From an uncultured beta proteobacterium (GTDB lineage: Bacteria > Pseudomonadota > Gammaproteobacteria > Burkholderiales > Burkholderiaceae_C): DNA of 38,153 nt. Below the pieces are notes generated by a model, which had not been told where the DNA came from, did no database searches, and was given only the letters and a program-made list of their open reading frames with translations. The DNA lies in the NCBI GenBank assembly GCA_903938815.1, contig CAJAES010000089.1, positions 1-38,153 of the forward strand, read 5' to 3'. A program made the position numbers and the translations under genes. Below are positions 8,809-19,510 of this stretch, piece by piece; position 1 is the first letter of the stretch; each line of letters starts with the position of its first letter.

Positions 8809-10800
8809 ATGCCCAGCCCCGCCAACCCACCGACCGCGCCGCGCGGGCGCCGAGAGCAAGCGGCGGAGCGACCCATCGCGTCGGCACTGGCGCTGTCGGA
8901 CGCGCACCTCGGCCTGATCCAGCGCTCGCACGAACGCAGCGCCGCGCTCGGCCTGTCGCGCATCGGCCGGCCCGACCACGCACCGCTGGGCCGGTCGGAC
9001 CTCACCGTCGCGCGCGACCGCAACCAGCGTCTGCATGCGCACGCCGCGCCGGTGATGGAGATGCTGTTCGACCAGATCGTCGGCACGCAGAGCATGGTGG
9101 TGCTGTGCGACGCGACGGGCACCATCATCCATTCGGTGGGCGACGACGACTTCCTCGCGCGTGCTTCCAAGGTGGCGCTGCAACCGGGGGTCAACTGGTC
9201 CGAGCAGGCCAAGGGCACCAACGCGATCGGGACCGCGCTGGTCGAGGAAACGCCGACGCTCGTGCATGCCGACGAGCACTACATGCACGCCAACCAGTTC
9301 CTGACCTGCTCCGCCGCGCCGATCCTCGACCCGCGCGGCAACATCCTCGGTGCGCTGGACGTCACCGGGGACCACCGCAGCTACCACCAGCACACCATGG
9401 CGCTGGTGAAGATGTCGGCGCGCATGATCGAGAACCACTGGCTGTCGGACGATTTCCGGCACGCGATGCGGCTGCACTTCCATGCCCGACTCGACTACCT
9501 CGGCACGCTGATGGAGGGCATCCTCGCGGTGTCCCCGGACGGCCGCATCGTCGGGGCCAACCGCAGCGCGCTCGACCAGCTCGGCCTGTCGGCCGCGGCC
9601 CTGCGCATGAACGGCCTGTCTGCGCTCTTCGGCACGACGGTGGGTGCGCTGGTGGACCGCTTCCGCTCACCGCTGGCCACGCCGATGACGGTGCATACCG
9701 GACAGGGGCAGGCCTTTCATCTCCATGCACGCTTCAACTGGCCCGTGTGGAGCCAGGTCACCGAGGCCGCGGCCGGCACGCGCCCCGATGCCGTGGAGAT
9801 GGCCGGCCCGGCGCCGTCGCCGTCAGCCTCGCCCATCGCGCCGCCAACCCCGCTGCCGACGGCCGCGCTGCCGTCGCCTTCGTCCGGTATCGGGCCAGGC
9901 GCCGGGCCAGGTACCAGGCCAGGCACCGGGCCACTCACCTGGCCCGGCCTGGCCGACCTGCTGACCGGCGACGAGCGTGTCGAGGCCCTGGTGGCCAAGC
10001 TGCAGCGCGTTCTCGACCGCGAGATCCCGATCCTGATCCTTGGCGAAACCGGCTCCGGCCGGGACACACTGGCCCGCGCGGTGCACCGCGATTCACCGCG
10101 GTGCGGCGCCAGTTTCGTCCCGCTGGCCTGTGCCGGCATCGGCGACGACGAACTGCAGCGCCACTGGCGCCTGGCTGCCGCCGGCACGCTGTTCCTCGAC
10201 GGCGTGGGCGACCTGCCTCTGCCCGCGCAGGCGCGGCTGATGCGCCTGCTCCAGGAGGCGCCCGCTCCGGCGATCGTCTGCGCCAGCACGTCACCGCTGC
10301 GCGACTTCGTCGCCGCCGGTACGTTCCGCGAAGATCTCGTCTACCGCCTGAACGGCCTGGCGGTGCAGTTGCCTGCGCTGCGCGAGCGCAGCGATCTTGC
10401 AGCGCTGGCCCGGCGCATGCTGGACGGCCTGGGGGGCGGTGGAGGTAGCGGTGGCCGTGGCGGGGTTGGGAGCGTGGCGCCGGTGCTGTCGCCCGAGGTG
10501 CTGTCGCTTCTCCAGGCCAGCCGCTGGCCCGGCAATCTGCGCCAGCTCTTCAATGTCCTGCGGGCGGCCGCCCTGATTGCCGGCAGCGAAGGCGTGATCC
10601 GAGTCGAGCACCTGCCCGACGACGTGCTGGCCGAAGCCGCGCTGCCGACGGGCGACGGGCCCGTGGCCACCTCGCTGGAGGCCCTGGAGATCGACGCCAT
10701 CCGGCGCGCCGTGGCGAGTGCCGGGGGCAACATCTCCGAGGCGGCCAAGCGGCTGGGCGTCAGCCGCAACACCATCTACCGCAAGCTTCGCGGCGCGTGA
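8809..10800 (+). CDS. AcoR-like GAF/Fis-type regulator with a degenerate AAA+ domain
   Basis: ATG 8809 is chosen for the GGAGAA just upstream; an in-frame GTG at 8758 is possible. The layout is an N-terminal GAF-like sensor (about 60-200), a PAS-like stretch (about 226-300), a Pro/Gly-rich linker (about 330-380), an AAA+ region (about 385-600) and a C-terminal Fis helix-turn-helix (ISEAAKRLGVSRNTIYRKL). The AAA+ part is damaged relative to sigma54 activators: Walker A reads GETGSGRDTL with Arg for Lys, Walker B reads LFLDGVGD with Gly for Glu, and the segment carrying the GAFTGA loop is missing. FREDLVYRLN is kept. It probably binds DNA and a ligand but cannot remodel sigma54 polymerase. Its 3' end overlaps the convergent coxE by 25 bases. 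Confidence 0.85.
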   Translation: MPSPANPPTAPRGRREQAAERPIASALALSDAHLGLIQRSHERSAALGLSRIGRPDHAPLGRSDLTVARDRNQRLHAHAAPVMEMLFDQIVGTQSMVVLCDATGTIIHSVGDDDFLARASKVALQPGVNWSEQAKGTNAIGTALVEETPTLVHADEHYMHANQFLTCSAAPILDPRGNILGALDVTGDHRSYHQHTMALVKMSARMIENHWLSDDFRHAMRLHFHARLDYLGTLMEGILAVSPDGRIVGANRSALDQLGLSAAALRMNGLSALFGTTVGALVDRFRSPLATPMTVHTGQGQAFHLHARFNWPVWSQVTEAAAGTRPDAVEMAGPAPSPSASPIAPPTPLPTAALPSPSSGIGPGAGPGTRPGTGPLTWPGLADLLTGDERVEALVAKLQRVLDREIPILILGETGSGRDTLARAVHRDSPRCGASFVPLACAGIGDDELQRHWRLAAAGTLFLDGVGDLPLPAQARLMRLLQEAPAPAIVCASTSPLRDFVAAGTFREDLVYRLNGLAVQLPALRERSDLAALARRMLDGLGGGGGSGGRGGVGSVAPVLSPEVLSLLQASRWPGNLRQLFNVLRAAALIAGSEGVIRVEHLPDDVLAEAALPTGDGPVATSLEALEIDAIRRAVASAGGNISEAAKRLGVSRNTIYRKLRGA

Positions 10801-11969
10801 TCGGCCAGCACGCGCACCAGTTGCGCGAGGCTGTCGAGGTTGTGCACCGGCAGGAAACGGTCCACGTGCGGCAGGATGGCCTTGATGCCGCCCGCGCGCG
10901 GCTCGAAGCCGTCGAATCTCAGCAGCGGGTTCAGCCAGATCAGGCGCCGGCAGCTCTTGTGCAGGCGCTCCATCTCGAAGCTCAGCGCGGCGGTGTCGCC
11001 GTGCTCCAGCCCGTCGGACACCAGCAGCAGCGTCGCGTTGCCGGGCAGCACGCGGCGCGCCCAGCGGCGGTTGAACTCGTGCAGGCAGTCGGTGATGCGC
11101 GTGCCGCCCGACCAGTCCTGGACCGCGCGCACCACCTCGCCGACGGCGAGGTCGGGATCCCGGCTTTTCAGCAGGCGCGTGGTGCGCGTGAGCCGGGTGC
11201 CGAAGACGAAGCTCTCCACCGGCGCTTCGGCGTGTGCGAGCGCGTGCGCGAAGTGCAGCAGCATGCGCGAATACTTGCTCATCGAGCCGGAAATGTCGGC
11301 CAGCAGCACCAGCGGCGCCGGGCGCGTGCGGCGGGTGCGCCAGCGCAGGTCCCAGAGCTCGCCGCCGTGGCGCGCCATCGCGCCCAGGGTGCTGCGCCAG
11401 TCCACGCGGCCCGGCCGGCTGGCGGCGCGGGTGCGGCGCGTGAGCAGCGGCTCGAAGACCAGCTTCATCTGCGCCAGCAGGCGCTGGGCCTGGCGCCATT
11501 CATCCGCGGTCATGGTCTCGAAGTCGGCCTTCTGCAGCCGCTCGCGCTGATTCCAGCTCAGCGCGGTCTCGAGTTCCATCTCCTCGGGCGGGGGCGGCTC
11601 GGCCGCCGGCCGCGGCGGGTTCGGGAACAAAGCCGACGCCAGGCGCCGGTTCTCGGGCGGGGGCGGGGCGCCGTCCTTGGCCTGCACCTTGGGCAGCAGC
11701 AGCGCGCGCATGCGACCGGTCAGGTCGGGGTCGCGCCAGAAGAGTTCGAACGCCTGGTCGAAGAGCGCGCGGTGCTCGGCGCGGTCGAGCAGGCAGGCCG
11801 CGAGCACGGCGTGGAAATCGGTGCGTGACTCGAGCCCCGTCACCTGCAGCGCCTGCAGCGCGGTCGCCACCCGGTCGCTGCCCACCGGCATGCCGGCGGT
11901 GCGCAGCACGCGCGCGAAGTGCATCACGTTCTCGGCCAGGCGGCCGGGCGAGCTACGCAGCGGGATCAC
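10776..11969 (-). CDS. coxE: CoxE-like von Willebrand factor A protein
   Basis: This 397-residue protein has a charged, Pro-rich middle region and a C-terminal VWA domain with the metal-binding MIDAS set: DISGSMS (DxSxS), Thr in GGTRIT and Asp in LLVSDGLEH. CoxE proteins act with the MoxR-type ATPase CoxD in post-translational maturation of molybdenum hydroxylases. In Oligotropha (Afipia) CO dehydrogenase they serve the copper-sulfur-molybdenum site. The GTG start overlaps the coxD stop by 4 bases (GTGA). As the partner enzyme here is form II without the copper-binding Cys, the CoxDE role is more likely sulfuration or cofactor maturation than copper insertion. That last point is inference. 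Confidence 0.88.
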   Translation of the reverse strand: MIPLRSSPGRLAENVMHFARVLRTAGMPVGSDRVATALQALQVTGLESRTDFHAVLAACLLDRAEHRALFDQAFELFWRDPDLTGRMRALLLPKVQAKDGAPPPPENRRLASALFPNPPRPAAEPPPPEEMELETALSWNQRERLQKADFETMTADEWRQAQRLLAQMKLVFEPLLTRRTRAASRPGRVDWRSTLGAMARHGGELWDLRWRTRRTRPAPLVLLADISGSMSKYSRMLLHFAHALAHAEAPVESFVFGTRLTRTTRLLKSRDPDLAVGEVVRAVQDWSGGTRITDCLHEFNRRWARRVLPGNATLLLVSDGLEHGDTAALSFEMERLHKSCRRLIWLNPLLRFDGFEPRAGGIKAILPHVDRFLPVHNLDSLAQLVRVLADHAPRSLR

Positions 11970-12883
11970 CCCGGCCGCACCTGCGCGCGCAGCTCCTCGA
12001 GCAGTCGCGCCGCCTCACCGCCCTGCATGCGGGCGATGTCGTCCTGATACTTCAGCAGCACCCCCAGCGTGTGCTGGATCACCTCGGGGTCCAGCACCAC
12101 GGCGTCCAGTTCCATCAGCGCGCGCGTCCACTCGATGGTCTCGGCGATCCCCGGCAGCTTGTAGAGGTCGATCTGCCGCAGCCGCTGCACGAAGGCGACG
12201 ATCTGCCGCGCCAGTTCGGGCCCCGCGCCGGGCACCCGGCTGCGCAGGATCTGCAGCTCGCGGGCGGCGTCGGGGAAGCCCACCCAGTGATACAGGCAGC
12301 GGCGCTTCACTGCGTCGTGGATCTCGCGCGTGCGGTTGCTCGTCAGGATGACGATCGGCGGGTGCGCCGCCTTCACGGTGCCGAGTTCGGGGATGGTGAT
12401 CTGGTACTCGGCCAGTACCTCGAGCAGGAAGGCCTCGAAGGGCTCGTCGGCGCGGTCGAGCTCGTCGATCAGCAGCACCGGGGCCACGTGGCGCTTGGGG
12501 TCGATGGCCTGCAGCAGCGCCCGCTGGGTCAGGAACCGCTCGCTGAACAGCTCGGAGGCCAGAGCCTCGCGCGAGACGGCCTCGCGTTCGGCCAGCCGGA
12601 TCTCCATCATCTGGCGGCCGTAGTTCCACTCGTAGGCCGCACCCGCCAGGTCCAGGCCCTCGTAGCACTGAAGCCGGATCAGCGGGCGGTCGAGCATGGC
12701 GGCCAGCGTGCGGGCGATCTCGGTCTTGCCGGTCCCGGGCTCGCCCTCCAGGAAGAGCGGCCGCTGCAGCTTCAGCGCGAGATAGACGACGGTGGCGAGC
12801 TGCCGGTCACTGACGTAACCGTGGGCCAGCAACTGCGCCTGCGTGTCGTCGATCGACGTCGGGACTTCAGCCGCCAACGGCAC
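11966..12883 (-). CDS. coxD: CoxD-like MoxR-family AAA+ ATPase
   Basis: 305 residues with Walker A GEPGTGKTEIARTL (about residue 47), Walker B VLLIDELDRAD and sensor 1 ILTSNRTREI. It is of the MoxR class, which works as a chaperone with a VWA partner, here the CoxE-like protein encoded next. In CO dehydrogenase systems CoxD is thought to open the apo-enzyme for sulfur insertion at molybdenum. The GTG start lies 17 bases inside the end of the FAD-subunit gene, so translation is coupled through the operon. It differs from the RavA-type ATPase at 34.5 kb in length and flanking sequence, so the two are not recent duplicates. Confidence 0.9.
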   Translation of the reverse strand: MPLAAEVPTSIDDTQAQLLAHGYVSDRQLATVVYLALKLQRPLFLEGEPGTGKTEIARTLAAMLDRPLIRLQCYEGLDLAGAAYEWNYGRQMMEIRLAEREAVSREALASELFSERFLTQRALLQAIDPKRHVAPVLLIDELDRADEPFEAFLLEVLAEYQITIPELGTVKAAHPPIVILTSNRTREIHDAVKRRCLYHWVGFPDAARELQILRSRVPGAGPELARQIVAFVQRLRQIDLYKLPGIAETIEWTRALMELDAVVLDPEVIQHTLGVLLKYQDDIARMQGGEAARLLEELRAQVRPG

Positions 12884-13655
12884 GCCCCGCCAGCACCGGG
12901 ATCAGCGCGGCACGGTACTCGGCCGAGCCGTGCAGGTCGGTGTTCAGGTCGTCCGAGGGTACGGCCACGCCGTTGCAGGCGGCCGCGGACCAATTGGCCG
13001 CCAGTGCGGCTTCCAGCGCCGGCACCCGGAACACGCCGCCAGCACCGGCCCCAGTGACGGCCACGCGCGTGCCCTGCGGGCCCTGGCTCACGAACACGCC
13101 TACCAGCGAGAAGCGTGACGCCGGCTGCTTGAACTTCTGCCAGCCGGCCTGGGCCGGCACGGGGAAGCTCACGGCCGTGATCAGTTCGCCCTCGGCCAGC
13201 GCCGTGGTGTACATGCCCAGGAAGAAGTCGTCGGCGGCGATGTCGCGCTGGTTGGTGTGCACCGTGGCCCCGAGGCCCAGCACGGCGGCCGGGTAGCAGG
13301 CGGCGGGGTCGTTGTTGGCGAGGCTGCCGCCGAGGGTGCCGCGATTGCGCACCTGGCGGTCGCCGATGTGGCTGGCCAGGTCAGCCAGGGCCGGGATGGC
13401 CTGCTGCACCGCAGCGCTGGCTGCCACCTCGGCGTGCGTGGTCATGGCGCCGACCCGCACGGTGCCGCCGGTGACGGTGATGCCCTTGAGTTCGGGCAGC
13501 GAGGACAGGTCGATCAGCGCGTCCGGCGCCGCGAGGCCCAGGCGCATGGAGGGCAGCAGCGACTGGCCGCCGGCGATGATCTTGGCGTTGTCGGCCATGG
13601 CGGCGGTGGCGGCAGCCGCTACGGATGCGGGCTTGTCGTAGGCAAAGGTCTGCAT
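12867..13655 (-). CDS. FAD-binding medium subunit of molybdenum hydroxylase (CoxM family)
   Basis: 262 residues. The N-terminal FAD domain has AGGQSLLPSMRL (about residue 28) and a second FAD motif, RNRGTLGGSLANNDPAA (about 110). The C-terminal part resembles the CO dehydrogenase flavoprotein C-terminal domain but is rather short (family members usually run 270-290 residues). It takes electrons from the two [2Fe-2S] clusters of the small subunit and passes them to a quinone or NAD-type acceptor. It is third in the operon small-large-medium-coxD-coxE. Confidence 0.92.
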   Translation of the reverse strand: MQTFAYDKPASVAAAATAAMADNAKIIAGGQSLLPSMRLGLAAPDALIDLSSLPELKGITVTGGTVRVGAMTTHAEVAASAAVQQAIPALADLASHIGDRQVRNRGTLGGSLANNDPAACYPAAVLGLGATVHTNQRDIAADDFFLGMYTTALAEGELITAVSFPVPAQAGWQKFKQPASRFSLVGVFVSQGPQGTRVAVTGAGAGGVFRVPALEAALAANWSAAACNGVAVPSDDLNTDLHGSAEYRAALIPVLAGRAVGG

Positions 13656-13676
13656 GGTGTCGTTGTCTCCGGCGGT

Positions 13677-16028
<2,352 letters not shown>

Positions 16029-16041
16029 GGTGCGGTCTTCC

Positions 16042-16512
<471 letters not shown>

Positions 16513-16558
16513 GGCGTCTCCTGTCGGTAGTCGCCTCGTGCGAGGCTGTTCCGACGGA

Positions 16559-16574
16559 TGCTAGGCACGTGCCC
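16559..16574 (-). promoter_or_regulatory. possible sigma54 (-24/-12) promoter of the form II hydroxylase operon
   Basis: Read on the minus strand: GGGCACG-TGCC-TAGCA. Against TGGCACG-N4-TTGCA it matches 10 of the 12 defined positions, including the essential GG and GC at correct spacing. It would start RNA roughly 35 bases before the small-subunit ATG, with the dyad 16601-16620 in the usual upstream-activator zone. The core GGCACGTGCC is itself a palindrome, so a different site is possible. Confidence 0.45.
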
Positions 16575-16600
16575 GCTGCGGCGCAGCGCGCTGCTTTCCC

Positions 16601-16620
16601 CTATGAAAGGAATTGCATAG
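16601..16620. promoter_or_regulatory. shared dyad, copy 1 (form II hydroxylase operon)
   Basis: CTATGAA-AGGAAT-TGCATAG. It differs from a perfect dyad by one base in the left arm and has the same 7-6-7 geometry as the aor copy at 20428. It lies 88 bases upstream of the small-subunit ATG on the minus strand. See also the copies at 17969 and 20428. Confidence 0.7.
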
Positions 16621-16651
16621 CTGCGCGATTCGGCACGGCCCTGCCCCGGGT

Positions 16652-16673
16652 GCGGCACGCGGTCGCGTGCCGC
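16652..16673 (-). terminator. hairpin after moeA
   Basis: A near-perfect palindrome (10-bp arms GCGGCACGCG and CGCGTGCCGC around GT) begins 3 bases after the moeA stop. There is no T-run. It may end moeA transcription before the hydroxylase promoter. Confidence 0.5.
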
Positions 16674-16676
16674 CTT

Positions 16677-17945
16677 TCAGTCCAGGCCGTCGAACAGCCA
16701 GACATCCACCGGCTCACCCGCGGCAACCGAGCCCTGGCCGTGGCCCAGCACCACGAGCGCATTGGCCTCGCTCAGGCTGCGCAGGATGCCCGCTCCCTGC
16801 GAGCCGGTGATGCGCACCTGCCAGCCGCCTTCGGGCGCGCGCTCGACGATGCCGCGCTGGTACTCGGTGCGCCCGGGCCGCTTGCGGATTGGCGCCACGC
16901 TGCGCGCCTGCAGCACCGGCATCGGTTCAGGCCGGGCGCCGCCCAGCACCAACAGGGCTTCGCGGGCGAAGGCGTAGAAGGTCACGAGCGCTGCCACCGG
17001 GTTGCCCGGCAGCGCGAACAGCATCGCCCGCGCTGTTCCATCCTGGAGCGGTCCGAAGGCAAACGGCCGGCCCGGGCGCATGGCCACCTTCCAGAAGGCC
17101 ACGTCGCCCATCTCCGCCATGACGTCGCGCGTGTAGTCGGCGTCGCCCATGCTGACGCCGCCGCTCGTGACCACCGCGTCGGCCTCGCGCACCGCGCGCC
17201 GCAGCACGGCCGTCAGCGCGGCGGGGTCGTCCTTCACCAGGCCGAGGTCCAGCACCTCCACGCCCAGGCGCTGCAGCGCGGCTGTCAGCGTGAAGCGGTT
17301 GCTGTCGTAGATGCCGCCCGGAGGCAGCGGCTGGCCGGGGGCGAAGACCTCGTCGCCGGTGGAAAACAGCGCCACGCGCAGGCGCCGGTAGACCGTGACA
17401 CGGTCGAAGCCCAGGCTGGCCAGCAGGCCCAGGTCGGCCGGGCGCAGGCGGCGGCCGGCCTGAAGCGCGGGCTTGCCGGCGCTGAGATCCTCGCCGCGCT
17501 TGCGGCGGTTCTCGCCGGGCTTCAGGGCGCCCGCCCGGATGCTCACCCGGTTGCCGTCCAGCGTGACGAGTTCTCTCGGCACCACGGTGTCCAGGCCCGG
17601 CGGCATCACCGCCCCGGTCATGATCTTCAGGCACTGGCCTCGTGCTACCGTGCCTTCGTGCGGCGCGCCGGCGAAGACCGTGCCGGGCAGGGCGGTGAGG
17701 ACGGTCGGCCCCTCGGCGGCCAGGTCGGCGCCGTACAGCGCGTAGCCATCCATGGCCGAGTTGTCGTGCGCCGGCACGTCGATGGGAGACACCACGTCGG
17801 CGGCGAGAGCACGGCCCAGGGCGGCGCCGAGCGACACGGTCTCGGTTTCGGTGATGGGCACCAGCGCGTCGGCGATGGCCGCGCGCGCGGCGTCCACCGG
17901 CAGTTCGTCCCCGGTGGCCAGGGGTGAGGGGGTCAGTTCGGGCAT
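16677..17945 (-). CDS. moeA: molybdopterin molybdenum/tungsten transferase MoeA
   Basis: 422 residues from the ATG (MPELTP); longer in-frame extension upstream is not gene-like. The three MoeA parts are present: the N-terminal domain with AHDNSAMDGYAL, the MoCF domain with FSTGDEV, GGIYDSN and TSGGVSMGDADY, then LPGNPVA and the C-terminal barrel. MoeA hydrolyses adenylylated molybdopterin and inserts the metal oxyanion. Standing divergent to tupBCA and sharing a dyad with it and with aor, this copy is probably the tungsten-dedicated paralogue, as proposed for one of the two archaeal MoeA proteins. Metal specificity cannot be read from sequence. No other molybdopterin biosynthesis genes (moaABCE, mogA, mobA) are in the window. 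Confidence 0.93.
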   Translation of the reverse strand: MPELTPSPLATGDELPVDAARAAIADALVPITETETVSLGAALGRALAADVVSPIDVPAHDNSAMDGYALYGADLAAEGPTVLTALPGTVFAGAPHEGTVARGQCLKIMTGAVMPPGLDTVVPRELVTLDGNRVSIRAGALKPGENRRKRGEDLSAGKPALQAGRRLRPADLGLLASLGFDRVTVYRRLRVALFSTGDEVFAPGQPLPPGGIYDSNRFTLTAALQRLGVEVLDLGLVKDDPAALTAVLRRAVREADAVVTSGGVSMGDADYTRDVMAEMGDVAFWKVAMRPGRPFAFGPLQDGTARAMLFALPGNPVAALVTFYAFAREALLVLGGARPEPMPVLQARSVAPIRKRPGRTEYQRGIVERAPEGGWQVRITGSQGAGILRSLSEANALVVLGHGQGSVAAGEPVDVWLFDGLD

Positions 17946-17968
17946 GCCGGCATTGTGCGACGAGCACC

Positions 17969-17986
17969 TATGCAAGGTTGTGCATA
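17969..17986. promoter_or_regulatory. shared dyad, copy 2 (moeA/tup divergent promoter)
   Basis: TATGCA-AGGTTG-TGCATA, perfect 6-bp arms with a 6-base spacer, midway between moeA (minus) and tupB (plus). It lies 23 bases from the moeA ATG, close to the 27 bases between the aor copy and aorA. It could control both directions. Confidence 0.78.
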
Positions 17987-17996
17987 TGGTCAGCCA

Positions 17997-18024
17997 GGGT
18001 GCCCCGCCGACACAATCGGCACCC
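17997..18024 (+). promoter_or_regulatory. small inverted repeat in the tupB leader
   Basis: GGGTGCC (17997-18003) and GGCACCC (18018-18024) can pair just before the tupB ATG, which has no clear Shine-Dalgarno. The hairpin might limit translation. Weak evidence. Confidence 0.25.
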
Positions 18025-18027
18025 CTG

Positions 18028-18747
18028 ATGGACGCCATTGCACAGAGCCTCGCCCTCGCGATCGACCTGATCGCCGCTGCCGACGCGCAACTGCTGCACA
18101 TCGTCGCGCTGTCGCTGCGCGTGAGCCTGACGGCCTGCGCCGTGGGTGCGCTGGCCGGCCTGCTGCTGGGGGCCTGGCTGGCGGTTGCGCGCTTCCCCGG
18201 CCACCGCGCAGCGATCTGGGCGCTGAACACCCTGCTGGCGCTGCCGTCCGTGGTCGTGGGCCTGGTGGTCTACCTGCTGCTGTCGCGCTCCGGGCCGCTC
18301 GGCGCCTGGGGCATTCTCTTCACGCCGACGGCGATGGTGATCGCGCAGAGCATCCTCGTCGTGCCCCTGATCGCGGCGTTGTCGCGCCGCCTGGTGCTCG
18401 ACGGCTTGGCCGAAGGCGGCGACCAGCTGCGCTCGATGGGCGCCGGGCCGCTGACCGGCTCGTTGCTGCTGCTGGTGCACGCGCGCTTCGGCGTGCTCAC
18501 GGTGCTGCTCACGGCCTTCGGTCGCGCGGTGGCCGAAGTCGGCGCGGTGATGATCGTCGGCGGCAACATCGACGGCGTCACGCGGGTCATGACGACGGCC
18601 ATCGCGCTCGAGACCAGCAAGGGCGACTTGCCGCTGGCGCTGGCGCTGGGCATCGTGCTGCTGGGCGTGGTGGGGGCCGTCAACCTCGTGATCGCGCTGG
18701 CGCAGGCGCGGAGCGGCTCGTCGGCGCGCGAAGAGGCACTGGCATGA
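18028..18747 (+). CDS. tupB: tungstate ABC transporter permease TupB
   Basis: 239 residues from ATG 18028, the usual TupB length. An in-frame ATG at 17986 overlaps the dyad and is rejected. It is a membrane protein with about five to six helices (for example VSLTACAVGALAGLLLG, then LPSVVVGLVVYLLL) and the binding-protein-dependent permease loop around FGRAVAEVGAVMIVGGNI, which contacts the ATPase. VVGLVVYLLLSRSGPLG and the VAEVGAVMIVGGN loop are typical of the TupB/WtpB group. It works with TupC and TupA, encoded next. Confidence 0.92.
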   Translation: MDAIAQSLALAIDLIAAADAQLLHIVALSLRVSLTACAVGALAGLLLGAWLAVARFPGHRAAIWALNTLLALPSVVVGLVVYLLLSRSGPLGAWGILFTPTAMVIAQSILVVPLIAALSRRLVLDGLAEGGDQLRSMGAGPLTGSLLLLVHARFGVLTVLLTAFGRAVAEVGAVMIVGGNIDGVTRVMTTAIALETSKGDLPLALALGIVLLGVVGAVNLVIALAQARSGSSAREEALA

Positions 18748-18799
18748 CGGGCCGGGCCGTCCAGGTGAATGCCGCCGCGCGCAGCGCCGAGGCACGCCC

Positions 18800-19510
18800 G
18801 TGAAGCGCGACCCCGTCACCGAGCCGCTGCTGACGCTCACCGACGCGCAGGTGCACTTCGGGCGCGTGCATGCGCTGCGCGACATCCACCTGTCGCTGCA
18901 CCGCGGCGAGCGGCTGGCCCTGGTGGGCGCCAACGGCGCAGGCAAGACGACCCTGCTGCGGCTGCTGCACGGCCTCGTGCCCGGCAGCGGGCGCCGCGAG
19001 CACCGGCCCCTGGTGGCCGCCATGCTGTTCCAGCGCCCGTTCCTGCTGCACCTCTCGGTGTCCCGGAACGTGACACTCGCGCTCTGGCTGCGCGGCGTAC
19101 CGGCTTCCGAACGCGCCGCGCGGGCTGAACTGGCGCTGCGGCGGGTCGGCCTCGAAGCCCTGGCCCGGCGCCCTGCGCGCACGCTGTCGGGCGGCCAGCA
19201 GCAGCGCCTCGCGCTGGCACGCGCCTGGGCCCTGCAGCCCGACATCCTGTTCCTCGACGAGCCCACCGCCAGCCTGGACCCCAGCGCCAAGCGCGAGGTC
19301 GAGACGCTGATCGAGCAGCTCGCGGCCGACGGCGTCACGCTCGTCATGAGCACACACAACCTCGGGCAGGCCAAGCGCCTGTGCACGCGCGTGGCCTACC
19401 TGGAGGGTGGCCGCGTGCTGGCCGATCTGCCCGTGGACCAGTTTTTCGACCTCGAGCAACCGCCTCCGGCGGCTGCCGCCTTCCTCAAAGGAGAACTCCC
19501 ATGGCACTGA
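18800..19510 (+). CDS. tupC: tungstate ABC transporter ATPase TupC
   Basis: 236 residues with a GTG start. Walker A is GANGAGKTTLL, the Q loop LFQRPFLL, the signature LSGGQQQRLALARAW, Walker B ILFLDEPTASLD and the switch His in STHNLGQA. It has no C-terminal TOBE/Mop domain, unlike ModC, which fits the short TupC type. It powers tungstate import through TupB. The last 10 bases overlap tupA, whose strong ribosome site AAAGGAG lies inside tupC. Confidence 0.9.
   Translation: MKRDPVTEPLLTLTDAQVHFGRVHALRDIHLSLHRGERLALVGANGAGKTTLLRLLHGLVPGSGRREHRPLVAAMLFQRPFLLHLSVSRNVTLALWLRGVPASERAARAELALRRVGLEALARRPARTLSGGQQQRLALARAWALQPDILFLDEPTASLDPSAKREVETLIEQLAADGVTLVMSTHNLGQAKRLCTRVAYLEGGRVLADLPVDQFFDLEQPPPAAAAFLKGELPWH

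Noticed and set aside
17986..18027. Upstream ATG of tupB
   Set aside because: It overlaps the TATGCA dyad and adds a non-hydrophobic 14-residue tail not expected for TupB.
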